This document shows, piece after piece, positions 1 through 5,497 of a stretch of 6,047 nucleotides of DNA. Position 1 is the first letter of the stretch; each line of letters opens with the position of its first letter. Source of the stretch: Calditrichota bacterium (GTDB lineage Bacteria > Calditrichota > Calditrichia > RBG-13-44-9 > J075); contig JAJRYW010000409.1 in assembly GCA_024275555.1 (NCBI GenBank), positions 1-6,047 of the forward strand, in the 5' to 3' direction. Below the pieces are notes generated by a model. That model was given only the letters and a program-made list of their open reading frames with translations. It was not told where the DNA came from and made no database searches. Made by a program: the position numbers and the translations under genes.

Positions 1-2
1 GC

Positions 3-50
3 CTGGAGGATATCACCGCAGTGCTGCGGGAACGGCGCCGCCCCCGCTAA
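3..50 (+). CDS. possible 3' end of a plus-strand gene (partial)
   Basis: Reading from base 3, the frame stays open from the window edge and ends at TAA (48-50), giving LEDITAVLRERRRPR. The charged, arginine-rich tail is plausible as a protein C-terminus, but 15 codons are too few to identify a family. If real, the gene converges on the minus-strand membrane-protein gene and the two stop codons overlap (TAA at 48-50, TAG on the minus strand at 47-49). An open stretch this short can also occur by chance. Confidence 0.33.
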   Translation: MEDITAVLRERRRPR

Positions 51-1723
51 GCGCTGTCGTCCGGGTTCGGGCGGCCCTCCCCTGCTCCCTCCGGCCTGCC
101 GGCCCGGCTGCGGATCCGCGTGTACACCAGGGAGACAATCAACAAAAAGACGCCCAGCAAAATAAAGGAAAGCACCCGGAACAGCGGCGGCAACTGGGCA
201 ATCCCGATGATAAAGATATAGCACACCGTCAGCACAACGGTTCCCAGGGCCAGGTAGCGGTATTTTTTGTTTTTCAGAACCATGCTGATCAGGTAGTAAA
301 AAATAGTCAGGGCAATCCAGGAGAGGATTACGTAGGATCGTGGTGCGGAATGATAGAGCGCATAGGGAAAACTGATAAACCCGGCCGCCAGGTAGGTGTT
401 GCGCAAAAATTCCGTTTTTATTTCCAGCCGCTCCGATTGCCAGTGCATGATCCGGGCGCTCAGCAGGGAGATCACCCCAAAGCTGAGGCTGACCATGCGC
501 ACCTCCCCGGCAAAGAATAAGTAGGCCAGAAAAATCAACAGAAAAATAACCAGGTTAGCCGCCACAATTATCCGGGAGCGGAACCACAGCGCGGTGACCA
601 CAACCAGCACACTTTGCCAGCTCAGAAAAATAAAACGGTCCGGATGCGGGAATTCTGCGATGATGGCCGCGCTCAGGGCTGAATAGCCCAACATGGCGTA
701 AAAGAAGGTGGTATAGCGTCCATGCACCCGGGTCCAGAACAAGATGGACAGCCCTAAAAACAAGGCCGAGGCGACCAGGTGGGAGATGCTAAAGCCCTGT
801 GCAAAAACACTGAAGGTGAGCAGGAAAAAGAGTGCATAGCCAAACAGGCAGTTCAACAGGGTTGTGACGACGATGGTGTTCCGTTCTCCTTTTTGCTTTA
901 CCAGGTATAGCTGCCCCAGGGCAATAATTGCGGCGTAAAGCAGCACAAACCAGATATTGTAAAAAGGCGCTTCCACAAAGCGGAGCGTATTTCCCATGAC
1001 CGGGTTGTTGATAAACCAGAGGAAATGCGACGTATAGGTCAGCAGGATTGCCGGAATAGCCAGGAGCGGGGCGTTAAAGCGGATCGAGGAATAGGCGAAT
1101 CCGGCGGCAGCAAAGGTCAGGAGAAGAAAGAGCAGCAGCGGGTTACCGTTCAGCAAGGCGGTCAGGTAAACCATCGCCAGGGAAAGAACCGTCAGGTAAA
1201 TCGACTCCCTGCGGAAGGCGACGGCCAGGTTGAACCCGACCACCCCCAGCAGGAGAGCCGTCTCTACCGCCGGGCTGGTCACTAAGCGTGATTCCCCAAA
1301 ATAATGAAGGCGCAGGGTCGTGAAAAAAAACAGCACCAATCCGGCGCCCATCATGTAGCGGGAGAGGTTGCCGAATGTCTTCCGGGAATAATAGGAAAAA
1401 AACAGCAGCCCGCCCACCAGCAAATAGCCAATGAGCGGCGGCAGGAAGGCCGGCAGATTTTCATACTTCAGGGTCAGCAGAAAAGCAAACCCAATGGCCA
1501 GAACAATGATCCCGATCCGGGCAAACCAGAATTCCCCGATCCGGAATTCCAATTCGTGCTGCCCCGGGGCAACTTCGGCCGGCCGGTCTGCTTCTTCGGG
1601 CAGATAAACCGGGATTGCCGCCGCCCTGATCCCCATTTTTTCTTCGATAAGGGATATTCTTTTCTCCAACCCCTGTAGTTGCGAGAGAATTTGTCCAAGC
1701 AGTTTGTTTTGATTTGAATCCAT
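47..1723 (-). CDS. DUF2339-type polytopic membrane protein
   Basis: This 558-residue protein has a hydrophilic N-terminus followed by an almost continuous series of about 17 hydrophobic segments, so it is an integral inner-membrane protein. Residues 1-32 (MDSNQNKLLGQILSQLQGLE...) have a heptad-like pattern and probably form a short coiled coil. Residues about 57-85 (ELEFRIGEFWFARIGIIVLA...) match the entry motif of the DUF2339 family (COG5373): a Glu, then a G-x-x-W/F-x-x-x-I/V-G pattern leading into the first membrane helix. The end (VLSFILLGVFLLIVSLVYTR, then a basic GC-rich tail) also fits that family. The family has no established biochemical function, and I infer none. The ATG at 1721-1723 is preceded by GGAAGAAGG (1732-1740) at 8-nt spacing, which supports this start. 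The gene stands alone behind an 881-bp gene-free stretch. Its last codons overlap a possible convergent gene, so no terminator is visible. Confidence 0.8.
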   Translation of the reverse strand: MDSNQNKLLGQILSQLQGLEKRISLIEEKMGIRAAAIPVYLPEEADRPAEVAPGQHELEFRIGEFWFARIGIIVLAIGFAFLLTLKYENLPAFLPPLIGYLLVGGLLFFSYYSRKTFGNLSRYMMGAGLVLFFFTTLRLHYFGESRLVTSPAVETALLLGVVGFNLAVAFRRESIYLTVLSLAMVYLTALLNGNPLLLFLLLTFAAAGFAYSSIRFNAPLLAIPAILLTYTSHFLWFINNPVMGNTLRFVEAPFYNIWFVLLYAAIIALGQLYLVKQKGERNTIVVTTLLNCLFGYALFFLLTFSVFAQGFSISHLVASALFLGLSILFWTRVHGRYTTFFYAMLGYSALSAAIIAEFPHPDRFIFLSWQSVLVVVTALWFRSRIIVAANLVIFLLIFLAYLFFAGEVRMVSLSFGVISLLSARIMHWQSERLEIKTEFLRNTYLAAGFISFPYALYHSAPRSYVILSWIALTIFYYLISMVLKNKKYRYLALGTVVLTVCYIFIIGIAQLPPLFRVLSFILLGVFLLIVSLVYTRIRSRAGRPEGAGEGRPNPDDSA

Positions 1724-1810
1724 CAGGTATACCTTCTTCCTTATTGAGACGTGAATTCGTTTCCAAAAAAATGCAAGGTATTTGTGTAGTTGCCTTCATG
1801 CAATAGTAAT

Positions 1811-1918
1811 GCCTCCCTTAATCCCCCGTTCGGCTGAACTCACGAGGAAGCCCGAAATCGGGGGGAAACCGGCCTCCCTCCCCGGTTTCGGGGAGGGCTG
1901 GGGTGGGGTGGGGTGGGG
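1811..1918. repeat. G-rich intergenic repeat with two hairpins and a G-quadruplex-capable tract
   Basis: Two adjacent imperfect palindromes are followed by a G-run array. The first pairs CCCCCG (1823-1828) with CGGGGG (1859-1864), with inner partial pairing of TTCGG with CCCGAA. The second pairs CCCTCCCCG (1876-1884) perfectly with CGGGGAGGG (1889-1897) around a GTTT loop. Next come four GGGG runs separated by single T bases (1900-1918), a classic intramolecular G-quadruplex pattern on the plus strand. The layout is typical of interspersed repeats found in many copies in some bacterial genomes; only one copy is visible here, so repeat status is inferred from its form. Confidence 0.5.
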
Positions 1919-2027
1919 AAATATCATGGGAATCTCGTTCATCACATTCAAACCATTTCATTTTCATACTAATGCTGTATGACGATTGTTTTTGTTGGTC
2001 TCGTGTTGCTTCTGATTCTCTTGTTTG

Positions 2028-2084
2028 TTTGGGAATGCATCAACTGCGTTGATGCTGCACCGACACAGTCGATGCATTCCCAAA
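2028..2084. repeat. inverted pair of REP-like palindromes (BIME-like), three-way-junction fold
   Basis: TTTGGGAATGCATC (2028-2041) is repeated as an exact reverse complement at 2071-2084. Inside, GCATCAAC-TGC-GTTGATGC (2037-2055) is a perfect hairpin, and TGCACCGAC-ACA-GTCGATGCA (2056-2076) is a hairpin with one mismatch that becomes a G-T wobble on the other strand. Folded together with outer stem 2028-2036 / 2076-2084, they form a Y-shaped three-way junction. Read from each end, the halves are two copies of one unit (GGGAATGCATCrACTGyGTyGrTGC). They differ at paired positions (A-T in one, G-C in the other), so the stem is conserved while the sequence changes. This is the layout of bacterial REP/BIME elements mobilised by RAYT (IS200-like) transposases. 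No such transposase gene is in the window. Confidence 0.6.
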
Positions 2085-2091
2085 GGGGGAA

Positions 2092-2119
2092 CATGCTACG
2101 GACAAGAACAAATAGCATG
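2092..2119. repeat. small inverted repeat beside the REP-like pair
   Basis: CATGCTA (2092-2098) is matched by its reverse complement TAGCATG (2113-2119) across a 14-nt gap. Just beyond, CATGAGAC (2116-2123) is the near-reverse complement (one mismatch) of GTCTCGTG (1998-2005), on the other side of the REP-like pair. These weak matches suggest the palindromic pair may sit inside a longer element of about 126 bp with degraded inverted ends. Confidence 0.3.
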
Positions 2120-2236
2120 AGACACTAATTCACGGGTCTATAATTCGCGTTCGTATTCGGGTCGGTTGCCCGGTAATCCTCCCTGGTGATTTCTTTTGAG
2201 AAAACGTACTGGGATGGACAGTTATACTGGAAGCAT

Positions 2237-2462
2237 AATCCGGCCAGGAGGCGGGAACGCCCCCGGCTCTCCGGATTCGATGTTCAATGCCGGCCGGGGG
2301 CCGAAGTGTGTAAAAGCACTCAGAAGCTAAGTGCTTTCGCACACTTCGGTGCGAAAGTAAGCTGTCTTCGACAGAGTAAATCGACAATCCCGGCCGGTCG
2401 GGAGTCGATTGAGACCCCGAAAGAACCTAATCAACTTGAGTTAATTAGACAATACCCGGTCT
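2237..2462. other. dense hairpin block; candidate structured RNA or mobile-element remnant
   Basis: Five consecutive stem-loops occupy nearly the whole stretch. (1) AATCCGG 2237-2243 pairs with CCGGATT 2271-2277, with an inner GGCG-GGAA-CGCC helix (2250-2261) whose loop is GNRA-type on the plus strand. (2) CCGAAGTGTG 2301-2310 pairs perfectly with CACACTTCGG 2340-2349 and encloses AAAGCACT 2313-2320 / AGTGCTTT 2330-2337 with a 2x2 internal loop. (3) CTGTC 2362-2366 / GACAG 2370-2374. (4) AATCGAC 2379-2385 / GTCGATT 2404-2410, with inner TCCCG / CGGGA. (5) AGACC 2412-2416 / GGTCT 2458-2462, enclosing CTAATCAACT / AGTTAATTAG with one mismatch. I cannot match this to a known RNA family. It lacks the group II intron domain V, RNase P, tmRNA and SRP signatures I would recognise. 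The strand is undecided; the GNRA loop favours plus slightly. Confidence 0.4.
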
Positions 2463-2525
2463 GAAATTTCCGGCAAACAGGCAGGCGGGGCTTGATTGAA
2501 ACGGGATCAGGCAGTCGGTAAAGCG

Positions 2526-2581
2526 GGAAAAATAAGAGCCCCCTCTCCGGAACGAGGCTTAAAACGTTCCCAAGAGGGGGC
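2526..2581 (-). terminator. rho-independent terminator of the secreted haem-protein gene
   Basis: On the minus strand, about 24 bp past the stop codon, GCCCCCTCT (2538-2546) pairs perfectly with AGAGGGGGC (2573-2581). An inner helix GGAACG (2549-2554) / CGTTCC (2565-2570) extends the stem. In the minus direction the stem is followed by CTTATTTTTC. The stem is strong and the T-tract is on the minus side only, which assigns it to the gene at 2605-4734. Confidence 0.8.
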
Positions 2582-2604
2582 CGGAAAAAGCGGGAGGATA
2601 TTGG

Positions 2605-4734
2605 CTACTTGATTAAAATCATTTTTTTGGATTGGGAGAATCCCGCTGCGGTCAGGCTGTAGAAATATACTCCGGAAGCGAATCCGCGGGCGTCAAAACG
2701 CGTTTTGTACTTGCCGGGGGCCAAATTATTATCCACCAGGGTGCGAACCAACTGCCCGCGTGCATTAAATATGTGCAGGGTAACCCGGCCGGTTTTGACA
2801 ATCGAATACTCGATTGTGGTGGAGGGATTGAAGGGGTTGGGATAGTTCTGTTGCAGTTCGAAGGCTTGCGGCAGGGCGCCATTCCCGGGGTCGTCTTCGA
2901 TGCCTACCGGTACGCTGGAGAATTCCAGGCTGTACACAGTTGCATCAAAGCCGCTGTTGAAGTGGTTGCTGCCTTCATTATCAAAGATTTCATGGCTGAA
3001 CTGCACCACGCCGCCGGGTATAACCGGAAAATCAAAATTGCTTCCGGTATCGTAAGCGCGTTTGAACTCCACGGTCCAGGTTCCGTTGACAAATTTCCCG
3101 GCGCTTTCCACCGAGGCGCGATCACCGCCGGGAATTTGGTGCAGATAACCGGGTATCACGTCGCCGGCTGAGAAGGCGGCGTTGGCGTCGAAGGAAGCCG
3201 CTTCAGCAACGGCATGGGTTGGCAGAACCACTCCAAAGGGATCGAAGACTGCCAGGGCAGCGGCATCCGCCGCCAGGAAGTCCACGTTCGAGCCCGGATC
3301 ACCTGAGGCCATAAATTCCGGATGGCCGCCGACATCGGAATTGTTGAGATACGCTTTAACGCCGGGATCACTTTGGCGGTCTACGGTGTCCCAATATTTA
3401 TCATCCACAACGCCCATAGCGTTTCCGCGGGCGGATTTCCAGTGCCAGACATCTACCGGGCCGACATTGGTGCGCATCAAGGGAGTATGACACATCAAGG
3501 TGCAATTTGCTCCATCCGAGCCGTTTTGTCCATAATCCCAGACAAAAGAAATCCGGTCTTCATCGCCGGACTGCGACCAGTTACTGCCGTCATATTGCCA
3601 TTGTTTTTTGGCGATTGTTTCGGTTTGGGTGGCATCCTGCCAGGTGGCGGCAATGTAGAGGAAACCGCCGTCGGCCATGGCGTAGAGGGTAACTCCGGCG
3701 CCGGTGGTTAAGGGGGTGGAAGTCCACTCGCCGGCGCCGATCTCTCCATCAAGCGACGGTGTGCCGGGCGTTACCGCCAGCACTGTCTGGGAGGGCGCCT
3801 GGGAGAAATCCAGCGTATAGACGGTTGCATCGAATCCGCTGTTGGGGTGGCTGCTTCCCTCGTTATCAAAGGTTTCCAGGGTAAAATCGACCGAAGATCC
3901 GGGAGTTACGGCAAAGTCGTAAGGCGAGCCGCCATAAGGTTTCCGGAATTCGACCGTCCATACCCCGTTATCGTAGCGTCCGGCAGACTGCACCGAGGCG
4001 CGATCGCCATTGGGAACTCTCGTTACATAGCCGGGAATGACATCGCCGCTGTTAAAGGCGGCATTGACATCAAACGGAACCGCTTCGGCGACCGTATGAG
4101 CGGGCTGGACGACGCCGAACGGATCAAAATCGGCCAGGGCGGCCGCCGCAGCCAGGAAATCCGCATTTATTCCCGGATCGCCGTTGGCCATAAACTCCGG
4201 GCGGCCGCCGACGTCGGCATTGTTTGTCGCGGTACTGGTTCCCGGGTCGCTCTGGCGGTCCGAGGTATCCCACCACTTGTCATCGGTATAGCCCATGGGA
4301 TTACTGCGGGCGGCTTTCCAGTGCCAGACATCCACCGGCCCTACGTTGGTGCGCATTATGGGGCCGTGGCACATTGCCGTACAACTGGCGCCGTCGCTCC
4401 CGTTTTGCCCTAAATCCCAAACAAAGGCAATGCGGTCTTCATTGCCGGACTGGGTCCATCCGGAACCATCATAAAGCCATTGTTTTTTGGCAATGCTTTC
4501 CGTTTGGGAAGCATCCGTCCACGAGGCCGCAAAGTAAAGATAAGAGCCGTCGGCAACGGCATAGAGCGATACTCCTCCCTGGGTTACAAATGGACTCGAT
4601 GAGTATTCACCGGAAGAAATAATCCCATCCAATGATGCCGAACCGCTGCCAACGGTCAGGGTTGTTTGCCCAAACACCAGCCCGGCGGTCAACATTACCG
4701 TAATCATCGCAAATAACAATCGTAAATTATTCAT
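2605..4734 (-). CDS. secreted protein with two tandem haem-binding (EB_dh / cytochrome c-552-like) domains and a T9SS-type sorting tail
   Basis: This 709-residue protein begins with a signal peptide (residues 1-22, hydrophobic core LLFAMITVMLTAGLVFG, likely cleaved before QTT). Two copies of one domain follow, at about 24-311 and 317-605. Each has an L-D-G...G-E-Y/W start, EDRI-x-FVWD, a CX3CH motif (C118-C122-H123; C411-C415-H416), an invariant VGPVDVWHWK (131-140; 424-433), PEFMA-x-GDPG, and DNEGS-x-H-x-NSGFDATVY. This matches the ethylbenzene dehydrogenase gamma / cytochrome c-552-like haem-binding domain. The haem role is family knowledge; covalent attachment through CX3CH is inference. 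Residues about 622-709 (QNYPNPFNPSTT..., ending FSQSKKMILIK) form a FlgD-like sorting domain of the type used by type IX secretion, so cell-surface or extracellular location is likely. No catalytic domain is present, so electron transfer or haem/ligand binding is the likely job. The start is fixed by AAGGAGGT (4743-4750). A good terminator follows the stop. Confidence 0.85.
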   Translation of the reverse strand: MNNLRLLFAMITVMLTAGLVFGQTTLTVGSGSASLDGIISSGEYSSSPFVTQGGVSLYAVADGSYLYFAASWTDASQTESIAKKQWLYDGSGWTQSGNEDRIAFVWDLGQNGSDGASCTAMCHGPIMRTNVGPVDVWHWKAARSNPMGYTDDKWWDTSDRQSDPGTSTATNNADVGGRPEFMANGDPGINADFLAAAAALADFDPFGVVQPAHTVAEAVPFDVNAAFNSGDVIPGYVTRVPNGDRASVQSAGRYDNGVWTVEFRKPYGGSPYDFAVTPGSSVDFTLETFDNEGSSHPNSGFDATVYTLDFSQAPSQTVLAVTPGTPSLDGEIGAGEWTSTPLTTGAGVTLYAMADGGFLYIAATWQDATQTETIAKKQWQYDGSNWSQSGDEDRISFVWDYGQNGSDGANCTLMCHTPLMRTNVGPVDVWHWKSARGNAMGVVDDKYWDTVDRQSDPGVKAYLNNSDVGGHPEFMASGDPGSNVDFLAADAAALAVFDPFGVVLPTHAVAEAASFDANAAFSAGDVIPGYLHQIPGGDRASVESAGKFVNGTWTVEFKRAYDTGSNFDFPVIPGGVVQFSHEIFDNEGSNHFNSGFDATVYSLEFSSVPVGIEDDPGNGALPQAFELQQNYPNPFNPSTTIEYSIVKTGRVTLHIFNARGQLVRTLVDNNLAPGKYKTRFDARGFASGVYFYSLTAAGFSQSKKMILIK
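2920..3786 (-). repeat. second copy of the internal haem-domain duplication
   Basis: This segment encodes residues about 317-605 of the secreted haem protein. It aligns with the first copy (3802-4665) at a constant offset of about 293 codons, as seen from C118/C411 and W137/W430. Well over half of the residues agree by eye, and whole blocks are identical (VGPVDVWHWK, NSGFDATVY), pointing to an in-gene tandem duplication. Confidence 0.8.
3802..4665 (-). repeat. first copy of the internal haem-domain duplication
   Basis: This segment encodes residues about 24-311, immediately after the signal peptide. The two copies are joined by only about five residues (APSQT), with no long linker. The CX3CH, WHWK and NSGFDATVY blocks are intact in both copies, so both units are probably functional. 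Confidence 0.8.
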
Positions 4735-4742
4735 ACCATCTA

Positions 4743-4750
4743 ACCTCCTT
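4743..4750 (-). promoter_or_regulatory. strong Shine-Dalgarno of the secreted haem-protein gene
   Basis: On the minus strand AAGGAGGT lies 8 nt before the ATG at 4732-4734. It is a near-perfect anti-16S match, fixes the start and suggests high translation. Confidence 0.85.
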
Positions 4751-4782
4751 GAGTTAATGAAAAGTTTCCTCCCTAAGCCTTT

Positions 4783-4797
4783 TCAATAACTGTACCA
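4783..4797 (-). promoter_or_regulatory. putative sigma-54-like promoter of the secreted haem-protein gene
   Basis: The minus strand reads TGGTACAGTTATTGA. Against the sigma-54 consensus TGGCACG-N4-TTGCW it keeps the -24 GG, the AC and the -12 TTG at the correct spacing, but has A where the -12 C is expected. It ends 48 nt before the start codon, leaving room for the leader and the strong ribosome-binding site. An almost identical element lies at the same distance before the receiver gene. The alternative reading is an extended -10 (TGnTAnnnT) sigma-70 promoter, but no -35 is visible. Confidence 0.45.
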
Positions 4798-4902
4798 TTC
4801 GGGGCCGTTTTTGACTTTTCTCCTAAGCTGCTGTTCTACTGAGAGTTACAAGGAAGCTGACAAAGTAGCATTTCTTCAAATACACTCATTTTTTCACAAC
4901 TT

Positions 4903-4918
4903 TGAGAAACCATTCTCA
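4903..4918. promoter_or_regulatory. dyad TGAGAA-N4-TTCTCA, possible activator site
   Basis: This perfect 6-bp inverted repeat with a 4-bp spacer overlaps the stop codon of the receiver gene. It lies about 105 bp upstream of the putative sigma-54-like element of the haem-protein gene, a usual distance for binding sites of NtrC-type activators. It has no T-tract, so it is a poor terminator. Function is inferred from position only. Confidence 0.25.
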
Positions 4919-5302
4919 TTCTTGAGATTTTTTCTCTATTGCCGCCGTAATAACCGGGAGCAGGTCTTTGCGTTTAATGGGCTTGGTCAGGCAGGCATAA
5001 ACTCCCAGCGCCTGCAGGCGTTTGATGAAGCGCGGCTCCTTGCACAGCACAAAGGTTATCACCGGGATTTCCGGGCAGAGCGCTATAATTTTGTCCAGCA
5101 AAGCAAATTGGGTGTACTCGATGGAGATAAAATCCATCAGCACCAGGGAGATTGCATGGATGTCAATCAGCAGAAACGCCTCTCCCAGGCAGGCCGATTC
5201 GACAACCCGGAACCCGGCGGTGTGCAGCACCCGGGCGAGCGTCTGCCGGCAGGTGATGTCTTCATCAATCAGAAGTATGTTTTTTGCCTGGGACAAGGAC
5301 AT
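4916..5302 (-). CDS. stand-alone response-regulator receiver (REC) protein
   Basis: This 128-residue single-domain protein has the full receiver pattern: NILLIDED (acidic pocket D13, E14 and D15), LVLMDF with the phospho-acceptor D57, PVITF with the conserved T83, and LTKP with the conserved K107. It ends just after the last helix, so it has no output domain and probably acts through protein contact, like CheY/Spo0F-type proteins. Two features are unusual. The usual M-P-x-x-x-G loop after the Asp is replaced by FISIEYTQF, and the residue after T83 is a bulky Phe, where small residues are common. The ATG has only a weak GGGC-like upstream sequence, but no other in-frame start is available before the upstream stop. 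It lies 195 bp after the sigma-54 activator gene, with its own promoter-like element, and 181 bp before the haem-protein gene. No histidine kinase is in the window. Confidence 0.85.
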   Translation of the reverse strand: MSLSQAKNILLIDEDITCRQTLARVLHTAGFRVVESACLGEAFLLIDIHAISLVLMDFISIEYTQFALLDKIIALCPEIPVITFVLCKEPRFIKRLQALGVYACLTKPIKRKDLLPVITAAIEKKSQE

Positions 5303-5350
5303 GCTGAGCCCGTTTAAGATGCATTATTTTTAGATGTACCTGAAAGAGGA

Positions 5351-5365
5351 TCAAAAACAGTACCA
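5351..5365 (-). promoter_or_regulatory. putative sigma-54-like promoter of the receiver gene
   Basis: The minus strand reads TGGTACTGTTTTTGA, followed by T. It differs at only two of 15 positions from the element before the haem-protein gene (4783-4797) and also ends exactly 48 nt before its start codon. The -24 GG and -12 TTG are correctly spaced; the final C of the -12 TTGC is again A. Confidence 0.45.
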
Positions 5366-5497
5366 GGCAGGGGCGGGAAGCGGCGGGCCTTTCTAAACTG
5401 TTGTAATCAAAAAACTTCCGGCGGAAAAAAATTATTGAAGCAAGAGGAGAGTCTGGGATATATTTTCTTAAAAAGAGGAAATTAACCGGTAAAGTTC

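Larger units (their letters stand above)
1724..2604. other. 881-bp gene-free island with repeats and folded elements
   Basis: No convincing protein gene lies between the start of the DUF2339 gene and the end of the secreted haem-protein gene. The open frames here (1782-1982 plus, 2186-2464 plus, 2130-2387 minus) are low-complexity or lie inside hairpins. From left to right the region holds the ribosome-binding site of the DUF2339 gene, a G-rich double-hairpin repeat, a pyrimidine-rich stretch (about 1981-2027), an inverted pair of REP-like palindromes, a GC-variable spacer (2125-2236), a dense block of hairpins (2237-2462), a featureless stretch (2463-2525) and the terminator of the haem-protein gene. 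The mixture resembles an accumulation site for small non-autonomous repeats. Confidence 0.7.

Noticed and set aside
1025..1799. Open frames overlapping the DUF2339 gene on both strands
   Set aside because: The translations are rich in Q, R and G with no hydrophobic pattern or domain, as expected for shadows of a membrane-protein gene.
1770..1800. Sigma-70 promoter for the DUF2339 gene (TTGCAT, 17 bp, TACCTT on the minus strand)
   Set aside because: The -10 matches only half of the consensus and the phylum's promoter rules are unknown, so it is not supported.
1782..1982. 66-residue plus-strand open frame
   Set aside because: It runs through the G-rich hairpin repeat and translates to low-complexity GWGGVGWG; it shows no ribosome-binding site or family resemblance.
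2237..2462. Group II intron, RNase P, tmRNA or SRP RNA
   Set aside because: I could not find the domain V GAAA hairpin, the conserved RNase P or SRP loops, or a tRNA-like end; GTGCG at 2350-2354 alone is not enough for an intron boundary.
2130..2464. Open frames on both strands (plus 2186-2464, minus 2130-2387) in the hairpin block
   Set aside because: They overlap each other on opposite strands and are made of palindromic arms. Neither has a convincing ribosome-binding site or recognisable domain; pairing explains the sequence better than coding.
2632..4622. Several open frames opposite to, or in other frames of, the secreted haem-protein gene
   Set aside because: They are shadows of a GC-rich, clearly coding frame with recognised domains. 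They repeat in parallel because the gene is internally duplicated.
4811..5333. Plus-strand frames across the receiver gene
   Set aside because: The minus-strand frame has all the receiver catalytic residues; the plus-strand frames have no recognisable domain.
5416..5426. Possible terminator after the sigma-54 activator gene (TTCC-GCC-GGAA followed by T-run on the minus strand)
   Set aside because: The stem is only 4 bp and T-runs lie on both sides, so it is too weak to call.
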